Below, piece after piece: positions 16,613 through 26,286 of a DNA stretch of 64,000 nt (positions are counted from its first letter, which is position 1; every line of letters begins with the position of its first letter). The notes beneath the pieces are model-generated. The model was not told the DNA's origin, ran no database searches, and worked only from the letters and a program-made list of their open reading frames with translations. The position numbers and the translations under genes were made by a program. Source of the stretch: Thiohalospira halophila DSM 15071 (GTDB taxonomy: Bacteria > Pseudomonadota > Gammaproteobacteria > Thiohalospirales > Thiohalospiraceae); contig NZ_FOMJ01000001.1 of the NCBI RefSeq assembly GCF_900112605.1, forward strand, positions 148,577 through 212,576, written 5' to 3'.

Positions 16613-17469
16613 TGCCCCGCCTTGCGCGCCCGCTTCGCCTCCCGCCGGGCCGTGCGCCAGGCCACCCAGAGCTTGCGCCAGGCCGGGAGGCGGTAGCGCC
16701 GGGTCATGGCGTGGTAGCCATCGGCGTCCATGCGGTCGAGGAGCCGTTGGTAGATGGCCGCCATGATGACCCCGCTGCGCTGGGCGTAGCGGTCCTCCTC
16801 GGGCAGCCCCTCCAGGGCGCGGCGGTAGTAGTCCCGGGCGCGGTCGGCCTCGAAGGCGAAGAGTGAACGCATATCCTCGGTCTCCCGCCCCATGAGCAGG
16901 TCCTGGCGGCTGACGCCATGGGCCTCGCGATCCTCGGCGGGGAGGTAGATCCGTCCGCGCTGGGCATCTTCGTGCACGTCCCGGAGGATGTTGGTGAGCT
17001 GGAAGGCCATGCCCAGGTCGTTGGCGTACTGCCGGGTCTGGCGGCTCTGATAGCCGAAGATCTCGGCGGCCATGAGGCCCACCACCGACGCCACGCGATA
17101 GCAGTAGAGGGAGAGGGTCCGGAAATCCGGGTAGTCGTGGATGTCCAGATCCATCTCCATGCCATCGATGACCTCATGGAAATGCTCGCGGGGGAGGTCG
17201 AAGCGCTCCAGCCACGGCGCCAGGGCCTGGGCCACCGGGTGCTGCGGCTGGCCGTCGAAGAGCCGCTCCACCTCCTGGCGCCACCACTCCAGCTTCATCC
17301 GGGCAACGCTGGGCTCACTGCACTCGTCCACGACGTCGTCCACCTCGCGGCAGAAGGCGTACAGCGCGGTGATGGCCCGGCGCCGGTCGGGATCGAGGAA
17401 GAGGAAGCTGTAGTAGAAGGAGGAGCCGCTGGCGGCCGTCTTCTCCTGGCAGTACTCGTCGGGGGTCAT
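16609..17469 (-). CDS. hpnD: Presqualene diphosphate synthase HpnD
   Basis: Trans-isoprenyl diphosphate synthase of 286 residues of the squalene/phytoene synthase family. The first aspartate-rich motif is FCREVDDVVDE (about residues 39-49), the second is NDLGMAFQLTNILRDVHED. The YLPAED motif follows. HpnD joins two farnesyl diphosphates to presqualene diphosphate. ATG 17469 (MTPDEYCQEK) was chosen over an upstream in-frame ATG because the conserved domain starts here and GAGGGATCC precedes it. First gene of the hpnD-hpnE-yciK group. Confidence 0.9.
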   Translation of the reverse strand: MTPDEYCQEKTAASGSSFYYSFLFLDPDRRRAITALYAFCREVDDVVDECSEPSVARMKLEWWRQEVERLFDGQPQHPVAQALAPWLERFDLPREHFHEVIDGMEMDLDIHDYPDFRTLSLYCYRVASVVGLMAAEIFGYQSRQTRQYANDLGMAFQLTNILRDVHEDAQRGRIYLPAEDREAHGVSRQDLLMGRETEDMRSLFAFEADRARDYYRRALEGLPEEDRYAQRSGVIMAAIYQRLLDRMDADGYHAMTRRYRLPAWRKLWVAWRTARREAKRARKAGQ

Positions 17470-17541
17470 GGATCCCTCAACTGGGGGTGGGAGCATGGGA
17501 TTGTGCCGTGTAAACACTTATCATACCAATGAACGAAAAAG

Positions 17542-17573
17542 CGGATTGTCACTTCGCGGTAACCGGATTGTCA
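17542..17573 (+). promoter_or_regulatory. Direct repeat CGGATTGTCA x2 upstream of the gsp operon
   Basis: CGGATTGTCA occurs at 17542-17551 and again at 17564-17573, start to start 22 bp, about two helical turns. It lies 39 bp before gspC, in the 142-bp divergent gap with hpnD. The first copy contains a TTGTCA that could be a -35, but no good -10 follows at 16-18 bp. Such spacing is typical of tandem activator sites. The regulator is unknown. Confidence 0.4.
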
Positions 17574-17611
17574 TAGAGTGCGGAGGCCTTGCGAGGGTCG
17601 GAAGGGGGTTC

Positions 17612-18475
17612 ATGAATCCACCCAATATTCTTGCCGGTGTCGACCCGGCCCGCCTGGTAGCGCTGTCCAGGGCGGTGGCCGAGGCGCTACTGGTGGTGGC
17701 CATCGCAGCGGCCGCGGCGGATATTGCCTGGCGCCTGATGCCCGCTGCCGGTCAAGGGCCGGCCCCGGCTGCCGCACCGCAGGCCGCCAGCGTGAGCGAC
17801 GAACGCGGGCCCGATGTCGCCCGCCACGCCCTCTTCGGGGAACCGGACGAGACGGCCGACGGCGAGGCCGGGATCACCGAGGCACCGGAGACCACCCTGC
17901 AGCTGGTCCTGCGCGGCGTTATCGCCACCGGCGATCCGGCGACCTCCCGGGCCATCATCGCCGGCCGGGAGGGGGAAGAGGGGTACAGCCCCGGTGACAA
18001 CCTCCCGGGCGGCGCGGTACTCGAGCGGGTCTTCGAGAACCGCGTGTTGCTGCGGCGTGACGGGCGTTTCGAGGAACTCCGCATGCCGCGCACCGACCTG
18101 GCCCGGCCGGCGCAGCGGGAGGATGATCTGGTCTCCACCGGCGATATTGAACCCGACCTCTCGGAGTCCGAGGTGCGGGACTTCCGGGACCGGTTGCGCA
18201 ACGACCCCGGCAGCCTGGCGGGGATCTTCCGCGCCAGCCCCGTCCGGGAGAACGGCGAGGTCCGCGGTTATCGCGTGCGTCCCGGCAGCGAGGGGGAGCT
18301 CTTCCGCCGTTTCGGCTTCGAGGCGGGGGACATCATCACCGAGGTCAACGGTACTCCTCTGGACAGCCCGCGGCGCGGGATGGAACTGATGAACCAACTG
18401 GGCGAGGCCGATACGCTGTCCGTAGTAGTGGAGCGGGATGGTCAGCGCCGGCGGATCGAGATGAGACTGCAATGA
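17612..18475 (+). CDS. gspC: Type II secretion protein GspC
   Basis: Inner-membrane protein of 287 residues. A single N-terminal helix (about residues 20-42: ALSRAVAEALLVVAIAAAAA) is followed by a Pro/Ala-rich linker. The homology region has LQLVLRGVIATGDPATSRAII at about 100-120. The C-terminus is a PDZ-like domain (YRVRPGSEGELFRRFGFEAG and DIITEVNGTPLDSPRRG). GspC links the inner-membrane platform to the GspD secretin and contributes to substrate choice. ATG 17612 has GAAGGGGG upstream. First gene of a complete gspC-N operon. Confidence 0.9.
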   Translation: MNPPNILAGVDPARLVALSRAVAEALLVVAIAAAAADIAWRLMPAAGQGPAPAAAPQAASVSDERGPDVARHALFGEPDETADGEAGITEAPETTLQLVLRGVIATGDPATSRAIIAGREGEEGYSPGDNLPGGAVLERVFENRVLLRRDGRFEELRMPRTDLARPAQREDDLVSTGDIEPDLSESEVRDFRDRLRNDPGSLAGIFRASPVRENGEVRGYRVRPGSEGELFRRFGFEAGDIITEVNGTPLDSPRRGMELMNQLGEADTLSVVVERDGQRRRIEMRLQ

Positions 18476-18485
18476 GGAGCACGGG

Positions 18486-20573
18486 ATGAGTCAGTCGAGG
18501 GGAAGGATTCGCCGGAGCCTGCTGGGGCTGGCCCTGTGGACGCTCCTCCCCGGCGGGGCCGCGGCGGAGCCGGTGACCCTGAATTTCCAGGAAGCCGATC
18601 TGCGGGCGGTGGTGGAAACCGTCTCCGAGGCGACAGGCAGGAACTTCGTCGTGGACCCCCGGGTGAAGGGGCAGGTGACCCTGGTCTCCTCTCAGCCACT
18701 GGAGGGGGAAGCGGTCTACGAGGCCTTCCTCTCCGTCCTCGACGTCCACGGCTTCACCGCCGTCCCCGACGGCGACACCACCCAGATCGTCCCCGCCTCC
18801 CGGGCCAAGCAGGGGGCCATCCCCACGAACGGCGCGGGGGCCGGGGGCGAATTCGTCACCCGGGTGGTCACCGTGGAACACGTCCCGGCTGCCCAGCTGG
18901 TGCCCATCCTGCGCCCCCTGGTGGCCCAGGAGGGTCACATGGCCGCCTACCAGCCCACCAATACCCTTATTCTCTCCGACCGCGCCCGCAATGCGGACCG
19001 TCTCGTCGGCATCGTGGACAGCCTGGATCGCCCGGATCAGGGCCGCTCCAAGGTCATCGAACTGGAGCAGGCGGCGGCCGAGGAGGTCGTCCGCATCGTG
19101 GAGCAGATGGAGCAGGCCGGCCAGGAGAATGACCAGGGCGCGCGCATCGTGGCGGACTCCCGCACCAACAGCGTCATTCTCCGCGGCGACCCGGCGGATC
19201 GCATGCGGATGGAGGCGCTGGTCCACCATCTGGATACGCCGGTCTCCACCGACGAGGGCAACACCCACGTCATCTACCTGCGCTATGCCCGGGCGGAGGA
19301 GATCATCAAGGTCCTTCAGGGGCTGCCCGAGGGCGAGACCGGTGATGACAATGAGGGCGAGGCCCGCGTTCGAAGCCCCTTTTCCGGCGTGCGGATGCAG
19401 GCCGACGAGGGGACGAACGCCCTGGTCATCACCGCGCCGCCGAACCGCATGCGTGCCATCCGCTCGGTGATCAACCGGCTGGACATCCGCCGCGCCCAGG
19501 TCATGGTGGAGGCCATCATCGCCGAGGTCTCCGCCGATACCAGCCGGGAGTTCGGGATCCAGTGGCTGGTGGACGGGACCAACGGCGGCGGCGTCAGCCC
19601 TGCCGGGGCGGTGAACTTCTCCACCGGCAACAGCGGCATCGTCCCCCTGGCCTCCAGCATCGCCCAGGGCGGGGGTGCCAACCTCGGTGACGGCATGTCC
19701 GCCGCCTTCGGGCAGATCGGGGCAGCGGAAACGGACTTCGCCGGCCTGGTTCGGGCGCTCTCCTCGGACAGCAACGTCAACGTCCTCTCCACGCCCAGCC
19801 TCGTCACCCTGGACAACGAGGAGGCGGAGATCGTGGTGGGGCAGAATCAGCCCTTCGTGACGGGCCAGTACACCAGCACCGGTAGCGGTAGCACGCCGAA
19901 CAACCCCTTCCAGACCATCCAGCGCGAGGATGTCGGTCTGACCCTGAAGGTCTCGCCGCAGATCAACGAGGGCAGTGCCGTGCGCCTGGCCATCGAGCAG
20001 GAGGTCTCCAGTGTGCTGGAGAACACCGACACCGGGCCGGTGACCAACAAGCGCGAGATCAAGACCAACGTCATCGTCGACGATGGTCGGATCCTGGTGC
20101 TCGGCGGCCTCATCGACGAGGAGGAGCAGGTCAACGAGCAGCGCGTGCCGCTGCTCGGCGACATCCCGGTCCTCGGCTGGCTGTTTCGCTACAACAAGAC
20201 CAGTACCGTCAAGCGCAACCTCATGATCTTCCTGCGGCCCACCATCCTCCGGGACGGCCAGGATGCCCAGCGGGTCTCCAGCGCCAAGTACTCGGCCCTG
20301 CGCCAGCGCCAGCTGGACACGCGGGACAGCCTCCGCCGCCTGGGAGACAGCGATGCCAGCCCGGTGATGGAGGACCTGGATGAGTTCCTGGAGCTGCCCG
20401 CGCCCTATCCGGGGAACCGCCCCGGCGATGACGGGAACGGGGCGGACGAGGTGTCGACGGAGGAGGTCCCTCGTTCGACCGGGGAGCCCCGAGCCCGCAA
20501 TCCCGACATCGATCCGGCGCCGGTCGCGCCGCCGCCGTCCGCTGCCCGGAGCGCCGGGAGGTTGCCGCGGTGA
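18486..20573 (+). CDS. gspD: Type II secretion outer-membrane secretin GspD
   Basis: Secretin of 695 residues with an N-terminal signal peptide ending near GGAAA/EP. The N0 domain starts at [19 protein letters not shown]; the N1-N3 repeats follow ([58 protein letters not shown]). The secretin domain ends with [17 protein letters not shown] and MIFLRPTIL. The C-terminal 100 residues are an acidic/Pro-rich tail and may contain the pilotin-binding S domain. The protein forms the multimeric outer-membrane channel. Ends in a GTGA overlap with gspE. Confidence 0.93.
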   Translation: MSQSRGRIRRSLLGLALWTLLPGGAAAEPVTLNFQEADLRAVVETVSEATGRNFVVDPRVKGQVTLVSSQPLEGEAVYEAFLSVLDVHGFTAVPDGDTTQIVPASRAKQGAIPTNGAGAGGEFVTRVVTVEHVPAAQLVPILRPLVAQEGHMAAYQPTNTLILSDRARNADRLVGIVDSLDRPDQGRSKVIELEQAAAEEVVRIVEQMEQAGQENDQGARIVADSRTNSVILRGDPADRMRMEALVHHLDTPVSTDEGNTHVIYLRYARAEEIIKVLQGLPEGETGDDNEGEARVRSPFSGVRMQADEGTNALVITAPPNRMRAIRSVINRLDIRRAQVMVEAIIAEVSADTSREFGIQWLVDGTNGGGVSPAGAVNFSTGNSGIVPLASSIAQGGGANLGDGMSAAFGQIGAAETDFAGLVRALSSDSNVNVLSTPSLVTLDNEEAEIVVGQNQPFVTGQYTSTGSGSTPNNPFQTIQREDVGLTLKVSPQINEGSAVRLAIEQEVSSVLENTDTGPVTNKREIKTNVIVDDGRILVLGGLIDEEEQVNEQRVPLLGDIPVLGWLFRYNKTSTVKRNLMIFLRPTILRDGQDAQRVSSAKYSALRQRQLDTRDSLRRLGDSDASPVMEDLDEFLELPAPYPGNRPGDDGNGADEVSTEEVPRSTGEPRARNPDIDPAPVAPPPSAARSAGRLPR

Positions 20574-22108
20574 GCATCGCGGAGTTCGAGGCCGCCGCGG
20601 AGGCGGCCCCGGCCCCGCTGGTGGACGCCGAGGCGTCCATCCACCAGGTGCCCTTTGCCTGGGCGCGGCGCCACGGCCTTCTGGTACGCGGGGTGGAGGA
20701 GGACGGCCGCGTGCGCCTGGCCTGTCGGCGCGGCGCCGATGCCGGGGCGCTGGCCGAGCTGCGCCGCTGGATGGGTCGCCCCCTCGTTCCCGAGATGGTG
20801 GAGGCCGAGGCCTTCGAGCAGGAGCTCCAGGCGGCCTACGAGGGCAGCAGTGCCGACGCCATGCAGGAGATGGGGGCGCTGGGGGAGGACCTGGACCTGG
20901 CCAGCGTCGCCGAGGAGCTGGCCGAGCCCCAGGACCTGCTGGACAGCGAGGATGATGCCCCCATCATCCGGCTGATCAACGCCCTGTTCACCGAGGCGGT
21001 GAAGATCGGCGCCTCGGATATCCACATCGAGCCCTACGAGGCGCGGCTGCGGGTGCGCTTCCGCGTGGATGGCGTCCTGCGCGAGGTCCTCCAGCCCAAT
21101 CGCGCCCTGGCGCCGCTACTGGTCTCGCGTATCAAGGTCATGGCGCAGATGGATATCGCCGAGAAGCGGGTCCCGCAAGATGGCCGGATCTCCCTGCGTA
21201 TCGCCGGCCGGGCGGTGGACGTCCGCGTCTCCACGCTCCCCGGCGGCGCCGGGGAGCGGGTGGTCATGCGCCTGCTGGACAAGCAGGCCGGCAAGCTCGA
21301 CCTGGAGCACCTGGGCATGCCGGAGGATACCCGGGACCGGGTGGATCGCCTCATCCACCACCCCCACGGGATCCTGCTGGTCACCGGCCCCACCGGCTCC
21401 GGCAAGACCACCACCCTCTACGCCGCGCTGACCCGGCTCAACGAGTCCAGCCGTAATATCCTCACGGTGGAGGACCCCATCGAGTACTACCTGGACGGCA
21501 TCGGCCAGACCCAGGTGAACGCCAAGGTGGAGATGACCTTCGCCCGGGGGCTGCGCGCCATCCTCCGGCAGGACCCGGATGTCGTCATGGTCGGCGAGGT
21601 CCGGGACCTGGAGACGGCGCAGATCGCCGTGCAGGCGTCGCTCACCGGCCACATGGTGCTCTCCACCCTGCATACCAATACCGCCGTGGGGGCGGTGACC
21701 CGGTTGCGGGACATGGGAGTGGAGCGCTTCCTGCTCGCCTCCAGCCTCATCGGGGTGCTGGCCCAGCGCCTGGTGCGCCGCCTCTGCCACGAGTGCCGCC
21801 GGCCCTATACCGCCGATGAGGCCGAGTGCCGGGCGCTGGGGCTGGACCCCGCCGACCCGCCCACCCTCTATCACCCCGGCGGCTGCGAGGCGTGCAACGG
21901 CCAGGGGTACAACGGCCGCAAGGGGCTCTACGAGCTGGTGACCATCGATGACGCCATGCTCGGCCTCATCCACGAGGGCGCCGGCGAGCAGGCCCTGGAG
22001 GCCGAAGCCCGGCGGAACTCCCGCAGTATCCGGCAGGAGGGGATCCACGCCGTCCTGGCCGGGGAGACCAGCATGGAAGAGGTCATTCGCGTGACCCAGG
22101 AGGACTAG
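20570..22108 (+). CDS. gspE: Type II secretion ATPase GspE
   Basis: AAA+ secretion ATPase of 512 residues. The Walker A motif [15 protein letters not shown] lies at about residues 272-286. The Asp box ([16 protein letters not shown]), Walker B ([16 protein letters not shown]) and His box ([13 protein letters not shown]) follow. A zinc tetracysteine is formed by CHEC (about 407) and CEAC (about 439). The N-terminal domain (1-110) would bind GspL. It powers pseudopilus assembly from the cytoplasm. The GTG start overlaps the gspD stop. Confidence 0.93.
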   Translation: MSIAEFEAAAEAAPAPLVDAEASIHQVPFAWARRHGLLVRGVEEDGRVRLACRRGADAGALAELRRWMGRPLVPEMVEAEAFEQELQAAYEGSSADAMQEMGALGEDLDLASVAEELAEPQDLLDSEDDAPIIRLINALFTEAVKIGASDIHIEPYEARLRVRFRVDGVLREVLQPNRALAPLLVSRIKVMAQMDIAEKRVPQDGRISLRIAGRAVDVRVSTLPGGAGERVVMRLLDKQAGKLDLEHLGMPEDTRDRVDRLIHHPHGILLVTGPTGSGKTTTLYAALTRLNESSRNILTVEDPIEYYLDGIGQTQVNAKVEMTFARGLRAILRQDPDVVMVGEVRDLETAQIAVQASLTGHMVLSTLHTNTAVGAVTRLRDMGVERFLLASSLIGVLAQRLVRRLCHECRRPYTADEAECRALGLDPADPPTLYHPGGCEACNGQGYNGRKGLYELVTIDDAMLGLIHEGAGEQALEAEARRNSRSIRQEGIHAVLAGETSMEEVIRVTQED

Positions 22109-22111
22109 GTC

Positions 22112-23332
22112 GTGGCGGCCTTCGAGTACACCGCCCTGGACCCCCGCGGTCGCGAGAAGAAGGGCGTTCTGGAGGGGGATACCGCCCGCCAGATCCGGGG
22201 TCGTCTGCGGGATCAGGGCTGGTCGCCGGTGACCGTGGAGGCCGTCGAGGAGAGCCGGAGCAGCTCGAGCCGCCGGCCGCGTCTGCAGTTCCAGCGCGGC
22301 TTGAGCGGCAACGACCTGGCGGTGATTACCCGGCAGCTGGCCACCCTGGTCTCTTCCGGCATGCCGGTGGAGTCGGCCCTGGCCACGGTGGGCGAGCAGA
22401 GCGAACGCATGCGGGTACGCCGGGTGGTGCTGGGGGTCCGTTCGCGGATCCTGGAGGGATACGGGCTGGCCGAGGCGTTGGCCGCCTTCCCCCGGGTCTT
22501 CCCCGACCTCTACCGCGCCACCGTGGCCGCCGGCGAGCATGCCGGCCACCTGGACGCCATCCTGGAGCGGCTGGCCGACTACACCGAGAACAGCCAGGCC
22601 GTGGGCCAGAAGCTCATGGTGGCCCTCATCTACCCGGTGCTGGTCTCCCTGGTCGCCGTGGGAGTGGTCGTGGTGCTGCTGGCCTACGTGGTGCCGGAGG
22701 TGGTCCGCGTCTTCGAGGGCATGGACCAGCAGCTGCCGCTTCTGACCCGGCTGCTCATCGGCCTCTCCGACGGGGTGCGCGCCTGGGGGCCGCTGGCCGG
22801 CCTGCTGCTGGCCGTGGGCGCCGCTGGCGCCGCCTGGGCCCTGCGCCGGGAGGGGCCGCGCATGCGCTTCGACCGGAGCCTCCTGCGGCTGCCGCTGGCC
22901 GGTCGGATCATCCGTGCGCTCAATGCCGCCCGTTTCGCCCGGACCCTGGCCATCCTCGCCGGGGCCGGCGTGCCGGTGCTGGACGGCCTGCGCATCGCCG
23001 CCGAGGTGGTGCGCAACCGGGCCATGCGCGCCGCCGTCGAGGAGGCGGCGCGCCGGGTGCGGGAGGGGAGCGCCATCAACAAGGCCCTGGCGGCCAGCGG
23101 CTTCTTCCCGCCGCTGACCATCCACCTGGTGGCCAGCGGCGAGGCCAGTGGCCGGCTGGAAGCCATGCTCGAGCGCGCCGCCGATGCCCAGGAGAAGGAG
23201 CTGGAGGGCTTCACGGCGGCGCTCATGGGGCTCCTGGAGCCCATCCTCATCCTGGTGATGGGCGGGGTGGTGCTGGTCATCGTCCTCGCCATCCTGCTGC
23301 CCATCTTCGACATGAACCAGCTGGTGGGATAG
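22112..23332 (+). CDS. gspF: Type II secretion platform protein GspF
   Basis: Inner-membrane platform protein of 406 residues, the usual length. It starts AAFEYTALDPRGREKKGVLEG and contains two GspF cytoplasmic domains (about 70-195 and 275-395). Three membrane segments lie near 170-190, 225-245 and 378-400. The motif FPRVFPDLYRATVAAGEHAG is a strong family signature. It couples GspE to pseudopilin assembly. GTG start 3 bp after gspE. Confidence 0.92.
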   Translation: MAAFEYTALDPRGREKKGVLEGDTARQIRGRLRDQGWSPVTVEAVEESRSSSSRRPRLQFQRGLSGNDLAVITRQLATLVSSGMPVESALATVGEQSERMRVRRVVLGVRSRILEGYGLAEALAAFPRVFPDLYRATVAAGEHAGHLDAILERLADYTENSQAVGQKLMVALIYPVLVSLVAVGVVVVLLAYVVPEVVRVFEGMDQQLPLLTRLLIGLSDGVRAWGPLAGLLLAVGAAGAAWALRREGPRMRFDRSLLRLPLAGRIIRALNAARFARTLAILAGAGVPVLDGLRIAAEVVRNRAMRAAVEEAARRVREGSAINKALAASGFFPPLTIHLVASGEASGRLEAMLERAADAQEKELEGFTAALMGLLEPILILVMGGVVLVIVLAILLPIFDMNQLVG

Positions 23333-23366
23333 CCCCATCGGCCCTTTGCAACGAGGCGACGACGAC

Positions 23367-23816
23367 ATGCAGCGAATCAACCGCACTAACCGCCGGCAGG
23401 GCGGCTTCACCCTCATCGAGGTCATGGTGGTGGTGGTGATCCTCGGGATCCTCGCCGCCTTCGTGGTCCCCAACATCATGGGTGAGCCGGACAAGGCCCG
23501 GATCCTCAAGGCCAAGAGCGATATCCGCTCCCTCGAGAACGCCCTGGACATGTACCGGCTGGACAACCACCGCTATCCCACCACCGACCAGGGGCTGGAG
23601 GCGCTGGCGGAGCGCCCGGATACCGGGCCGGAACCGGCGGACTACAAGCAGGGGGGCTACATGGACCGGATCCCCGAGGACCCGTGGGGCAACGAGTATC
23701 GCTACCTCCAGCCCGGCGAGCACGGCGAGGTGGATATCTGGACCCTGGGAGCCGACGGCGAATCCGGCGGCGAGGACGTGAATGCCGACATCGGCAACTG
23801 GAACCTGGAGAACTAG
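23367..23816 (+). CDS. gspG: Type II secretion major pseudopilin GspG
   Basis: Major pseudopilin of 149 residues. The leader QGGFTLIEVMVVVVILGILAA has Gly-1, Phe+1 and Glu+5. The calcium-loop region typical of GspG is present (YPTTDQGLEAL; DPWGNEYRYLQPG; DIWTLGADGESGGEDVNADI), with acidic ligands. ATG 23367 was chosen over a TTG 21 bp upstream because GAGG precedes it at workable distance. It overlaps gspH by 35 bp. Confidence 0.94.
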   Translation: MQRINRTNRRQGGFTLIEVMVVVVILGILAAFVVPNIMGEPDKARILKAKSDIRSLENALDMYRLDNHRYPTTDQGLEALAERPDTGPEPADYKQGGYMDRIPEDPWGNEYRYLQPGEHGEVDIWTLGADGESGGEDVNADIGNWNLEN

Positions 23817-24333
23817 CGGGGGCTTCACCCTGATCGAACTGCTCGTGGTCATGGCGATCATGGGCATCGTTCTGGGCATGAGCACCCTCTCCATCGACCT
23901 GGCCGGGGCGGACCGCCACGCCCGGGAAGAGGCCCAGCGGCTGGTGGTCCTGGGCCGGCTGGCACGCCAGGAGGCGATCCTGGACAGCGCCAGCCGGCGC
24001 CTGTTGCCGGCCGAGGACGGCTACCGCTTCGAGGCCCGGGGGCCGGGTCGATGGAATGCCCTGGAGGGCCCCTTCCGTCCCCGGGAACTCCCGGGCGGCC
24101 TCCGGCTGGAGCTGGCCCGGCTGGACCAGGGTCTTTCCGGGACTTCGGCCGAGCGAGAGGCGGATCGTGAGGAGGCGGGCCCGACGGCGATCCACTTCCT
24201 GGCCAGCGGGGAGGTCACCCCCTTCGAGCTGCGCCTGGTAAGCGCCGAGGGCGAGCCCCTGCGCCGGATCACCGGTGACCGGGCGGGGCGGCTGGAGCAC
24301 GGCGCCATCCAGGCGGAGGCGGCGGCATGGTAG
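23782..24333 (+). CDS. gspH: Type II secretion minor pseudopilin GspH
   Basis: Minor pseudopilin of 183 residues with the leader GGFTLIELLVVMAIMGIVLG. The following ARLARQEAILDSASRRLL region and the C-terminal beta domain fit GspH. The ATG at 23782 lies inside gspG, so translation may be coupled; the leader before GGF is 14 residues long. The stop overlaps gspI by 7 bp. Confidence 0.88.
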   Translation: MPTSATGTWRTSGGFTLIELLVVMAIMGIVLGMSTLSIDLAGADRHAREEAQRLVVLGRLARQEAILDSASRRLLPAEDGYRFEARGPGRWNALEGPFRPRELPGGLRLELARLDQGLSGTSAEREADREEAGPTAIHFLASGEVTPFELRLVSAEGEPLRRITGDRAGRLEHGAIQAEAAAW

Positions 24334-24695
24334 GCGGCCAGCGCGGCTTTACCCTGCTGGAGGTGCTGGTGGCCACCGCCATCCTCGGCATCGCCCTGGG
24401 GGCGCTGGTCTCCAGCGCCGGCAGCACCATTCGCGGGACGGCGGAGCTGCGGGACCGGACCGAGGCCGGCTGGGTGGCCATGAACGTCCTCGCCGAGCAG
24501 CGGCTGGAGGAGCCCTGGCCGGAGCCGGATACCTGGCGCGGAGAGAGTACCAACGGGGGGCGGACCTGGTTCTGGGAGGCCCAGGTCCGCACCACCGAGA
24601 TGGCCGCCATGCGCCGGCTGGAGGTGCGCGTGCACGCCAGCAGCGACCGGGACGATGCCATTGTCGAGCGCGTCGGCTTCCTGGAGGAGCCATGA
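24327..24695 (+). CDS. gspI: Type II secretion minor pseudopilin GspI
   Basis: Minor pseudopilin of 122 residues. MVGGQRGFTLLEVLVATAIL carries the class III leader, and the AMNVLAEQRLEEPWP segment is typical of GspI. It belongs to the GspI-J-K tip complex that starts the pseudopilus. It overlaps both neighbours by 4-7 bp. Confidence 0.9.
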   Translation: MVGGQRGFTLLEVLVATAILGIALGALVSSAGSTIRGTAELRDRTEAGWVAMNVLAEQRLEEPWPEPDTWRGESTNGGRTWFWEAQVRTTEMAAMRRLEVRVHASSDRDDAIVERVGFLEEP

Positions 24696-25309
24696 CGGGG
24701 CGGGGCGAGGGCGGCTTCACCCTGGTGGAGCTGCTGGTGGCGCTGGCCATCTTCGCCATCCTCTCGGCCCTGGCCTACGGCGGCCTGCGCGGGGTCCTGG
24801 CCAACCACGAGGCGGTCCGGGAGGAGGCCGAGGAGCTGGAGCAGCTGCAGACCGCCTTCCTCCTCATGGAGCGGGATATCCAGCAGGCGGTGCCGCGGCC
24901 GGTGCGTGACGAGCTGGGGGATCCGGTGACGGCCTTTCGCACGCCGCCGGAACGCCAGCGCGCCGTGGCCTTCACGCGCACGGGGTACGCCAACCCGGCG
25001 GGGGAGCGCCGCAGCCACCTGCAGCGGGTGGGCTACGGGGTGCGCGACGGGGAACTGGTCCGCTACGCCTGGCCGCAGCTCGACCGGGTGCAGGGGATGG
25101 AGCCGGTGGTCATGCCGCTGCTGGGCGAGGTGGAGGGGATCACCTTCCGCTTCATGGACGAGCAGGGGGAGTGGCGGCCCCAGTGGCCGCCGCCGGGGCA
25201 AGGAGCGGAGGCCGCGGCCCTGCCGCGCGGCGTGGAGCTGGAACTCCGCCGTCGCGGGGAGGAAGGGACCGTCTGGCGGCGCGTCTGGGAGGTTCCCGCG
25301 GATGGCTGA
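24692..25309 (+). CDS. gspJ: Type II secretion minor pseudopilin GspJ
   Basis: Minor pseudopilin of 205 residues starting at ATG 24692 (MTGRGEGGFTLVELLVALAI). The mature part has the GspJ pattern LLMERDIQQAVPRPVRDELG and VLYRF-type strand equivalents (VEGITFRFMDEQGEW). It is a tip-complex subunit. The start overlaps the gspI stop (ATGA) and the end overlaps gspK by 8 bp. Confidence 0.9.
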   Translation: MTGRGEGGFTLVELLVALAIFAILSALAYGGLRGVLANHEAVREEAEELEQLQTAFLLMERDIQQAVPRPVRDELGDPVTAFRTPPERQRAVAFTRTGYANPAGERRSHLQRVGYGVRDGELVRYAWPQLDRVQGMEPVVMPLLGEVEGITFRFMDEQGEWRPQWPPPGQGAEAAALPRGVELELRRRGEEGTVWRRVWEVPADG

Positions 25310-26273
25310 GGGGCGCAGGGCGGAACGAATGGCCGGACAGCGCGGCGTGGCGCTCATCACGGCCTTGCTGATCACCGCCGTGGTGGCGATCCTGGCGACC
25401 AGCATGAGCAGCCGGTTCAGCATCGACCTGCGGCGCACCGGCAACGTCCTGGAGCGCCAGCAGGCCGGGCTGCTGGCCGACGGGGCGGCCCGCTTCGCCG
25501 GTCGGGTGCTCCGGCAGGATGCCCGGCAGTCCGAGGTGGACCATGCCGGGGAGGGCTGGGCGCGGCCGCTGCCGCCCATGGAGGTCGCCGGCGGAACGGT
25601 GAGCGGCCGGATCCGGGATGCCCAGGGGCGGTTCAACCTGAACAACCTGACGGCCCCGAATGGGGCCCCCTCGGACGGCGATATCGCCTATTTTCGCCGC
25701 CTGCTCGACTATCTGGAGCTGGATCCCGCCATCGCCGGGGCCGCGGTGGACTGGGTGGATACCGACGATCGGCCGCAGCCGCGGGGCGGGGCCGAGGACA
25801 GCTACTACACCGGCCTCACCCAGCCGTACCGCACAGCCGGGCGGCCCTTTTTCAGCGCCAGTGAACTACGGCTGGTGCGGGGTGTGGACGATGCTACCTG
25901 GCGGGTGCTGGAGCCCCTGGTCATCGCCCTGCCCCGGCGCACCAGGGTGAACATCAATACGGCGGAACCGGCGCTGCTGGCCGCCATCGCCCCGACGGTG
26001 GGCGAGACCGGGGCGCAGGAGCTGGTGGCCGCCCGGGAGGAGAGCGGCTTCGCCGAACTCGAGGCAGCCGCGGCGGAGCCGGCGCTGGCCACCGCGCTGG
26101 ATCGCGATCCGGACCTGGAGGAGTGGTTCCTCCAGGGCTTCGGTGTCACCAGCGACCATTTCCTCGTCGAGGCGCGCGGCGATGTGGGGCGACGGCGCGT
26201 CACCCTGTTCAGCCTGCTCCAACGCACCGGCAACGGGATACGGACCATCCAGCAGGCCCAGGGGGCCTTCTAG
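25302..26273 (+). CDS. gspK: Type II secretion minor pseudopilin GspK
   Basis: Large minor pseudopilin of 323 residues. The hydrophobic segment RGVALITALLITAVVAILAT replaces the Glu+5 leader, as is typical of GspK. The motifs GRFNLNNL, AAVDWVDTDDRPQPRGGAED and VNINTAEPALLAAI are the family signature, the first two near the metal site and the helical insertion. It caps the pseudopilus tip. Confidence 0.92.
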   Translation: MAEGRRAERMAGQRGVALITALLITAVVAILATSMSSRFSIDLRRTGNVLERQQAGLLADGAARFAGRVLRQDARQSEVDHAGEGWARPLPPMEVAGGTVSGRIRDAQGRFNLNNLTAPNGAPSDGDIAYFRRLLDYLELDPAIAGAAVDWVDTDDRPQPRGGAEDSYYTGLTQPYRTAGRPFFSASELRLVRGVDDATWRVLEPLVIALPRRTRVNINTAEPALLAAIAPTVGETGAQELVAAREESGFAELEAAAAEPALATALDRDPDLEEWFLQGFGVTSDHFLVEARGDVGRRRVTLFSLLQRTGNGIRTIQQAQGAF

Positions 26274-26286
26274 GGGACATGCAGAC

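Noticed and set aside
21116-23566. Long minus-strand open frame of about 816 codons opposite gspE-gspF
   Set aside because: It mirrors the real genes in the other strand, has low-complexity Arg/Pro/His/Gln-rich sequence and no recognisable domain; GC-rich DNA makes such frames common.
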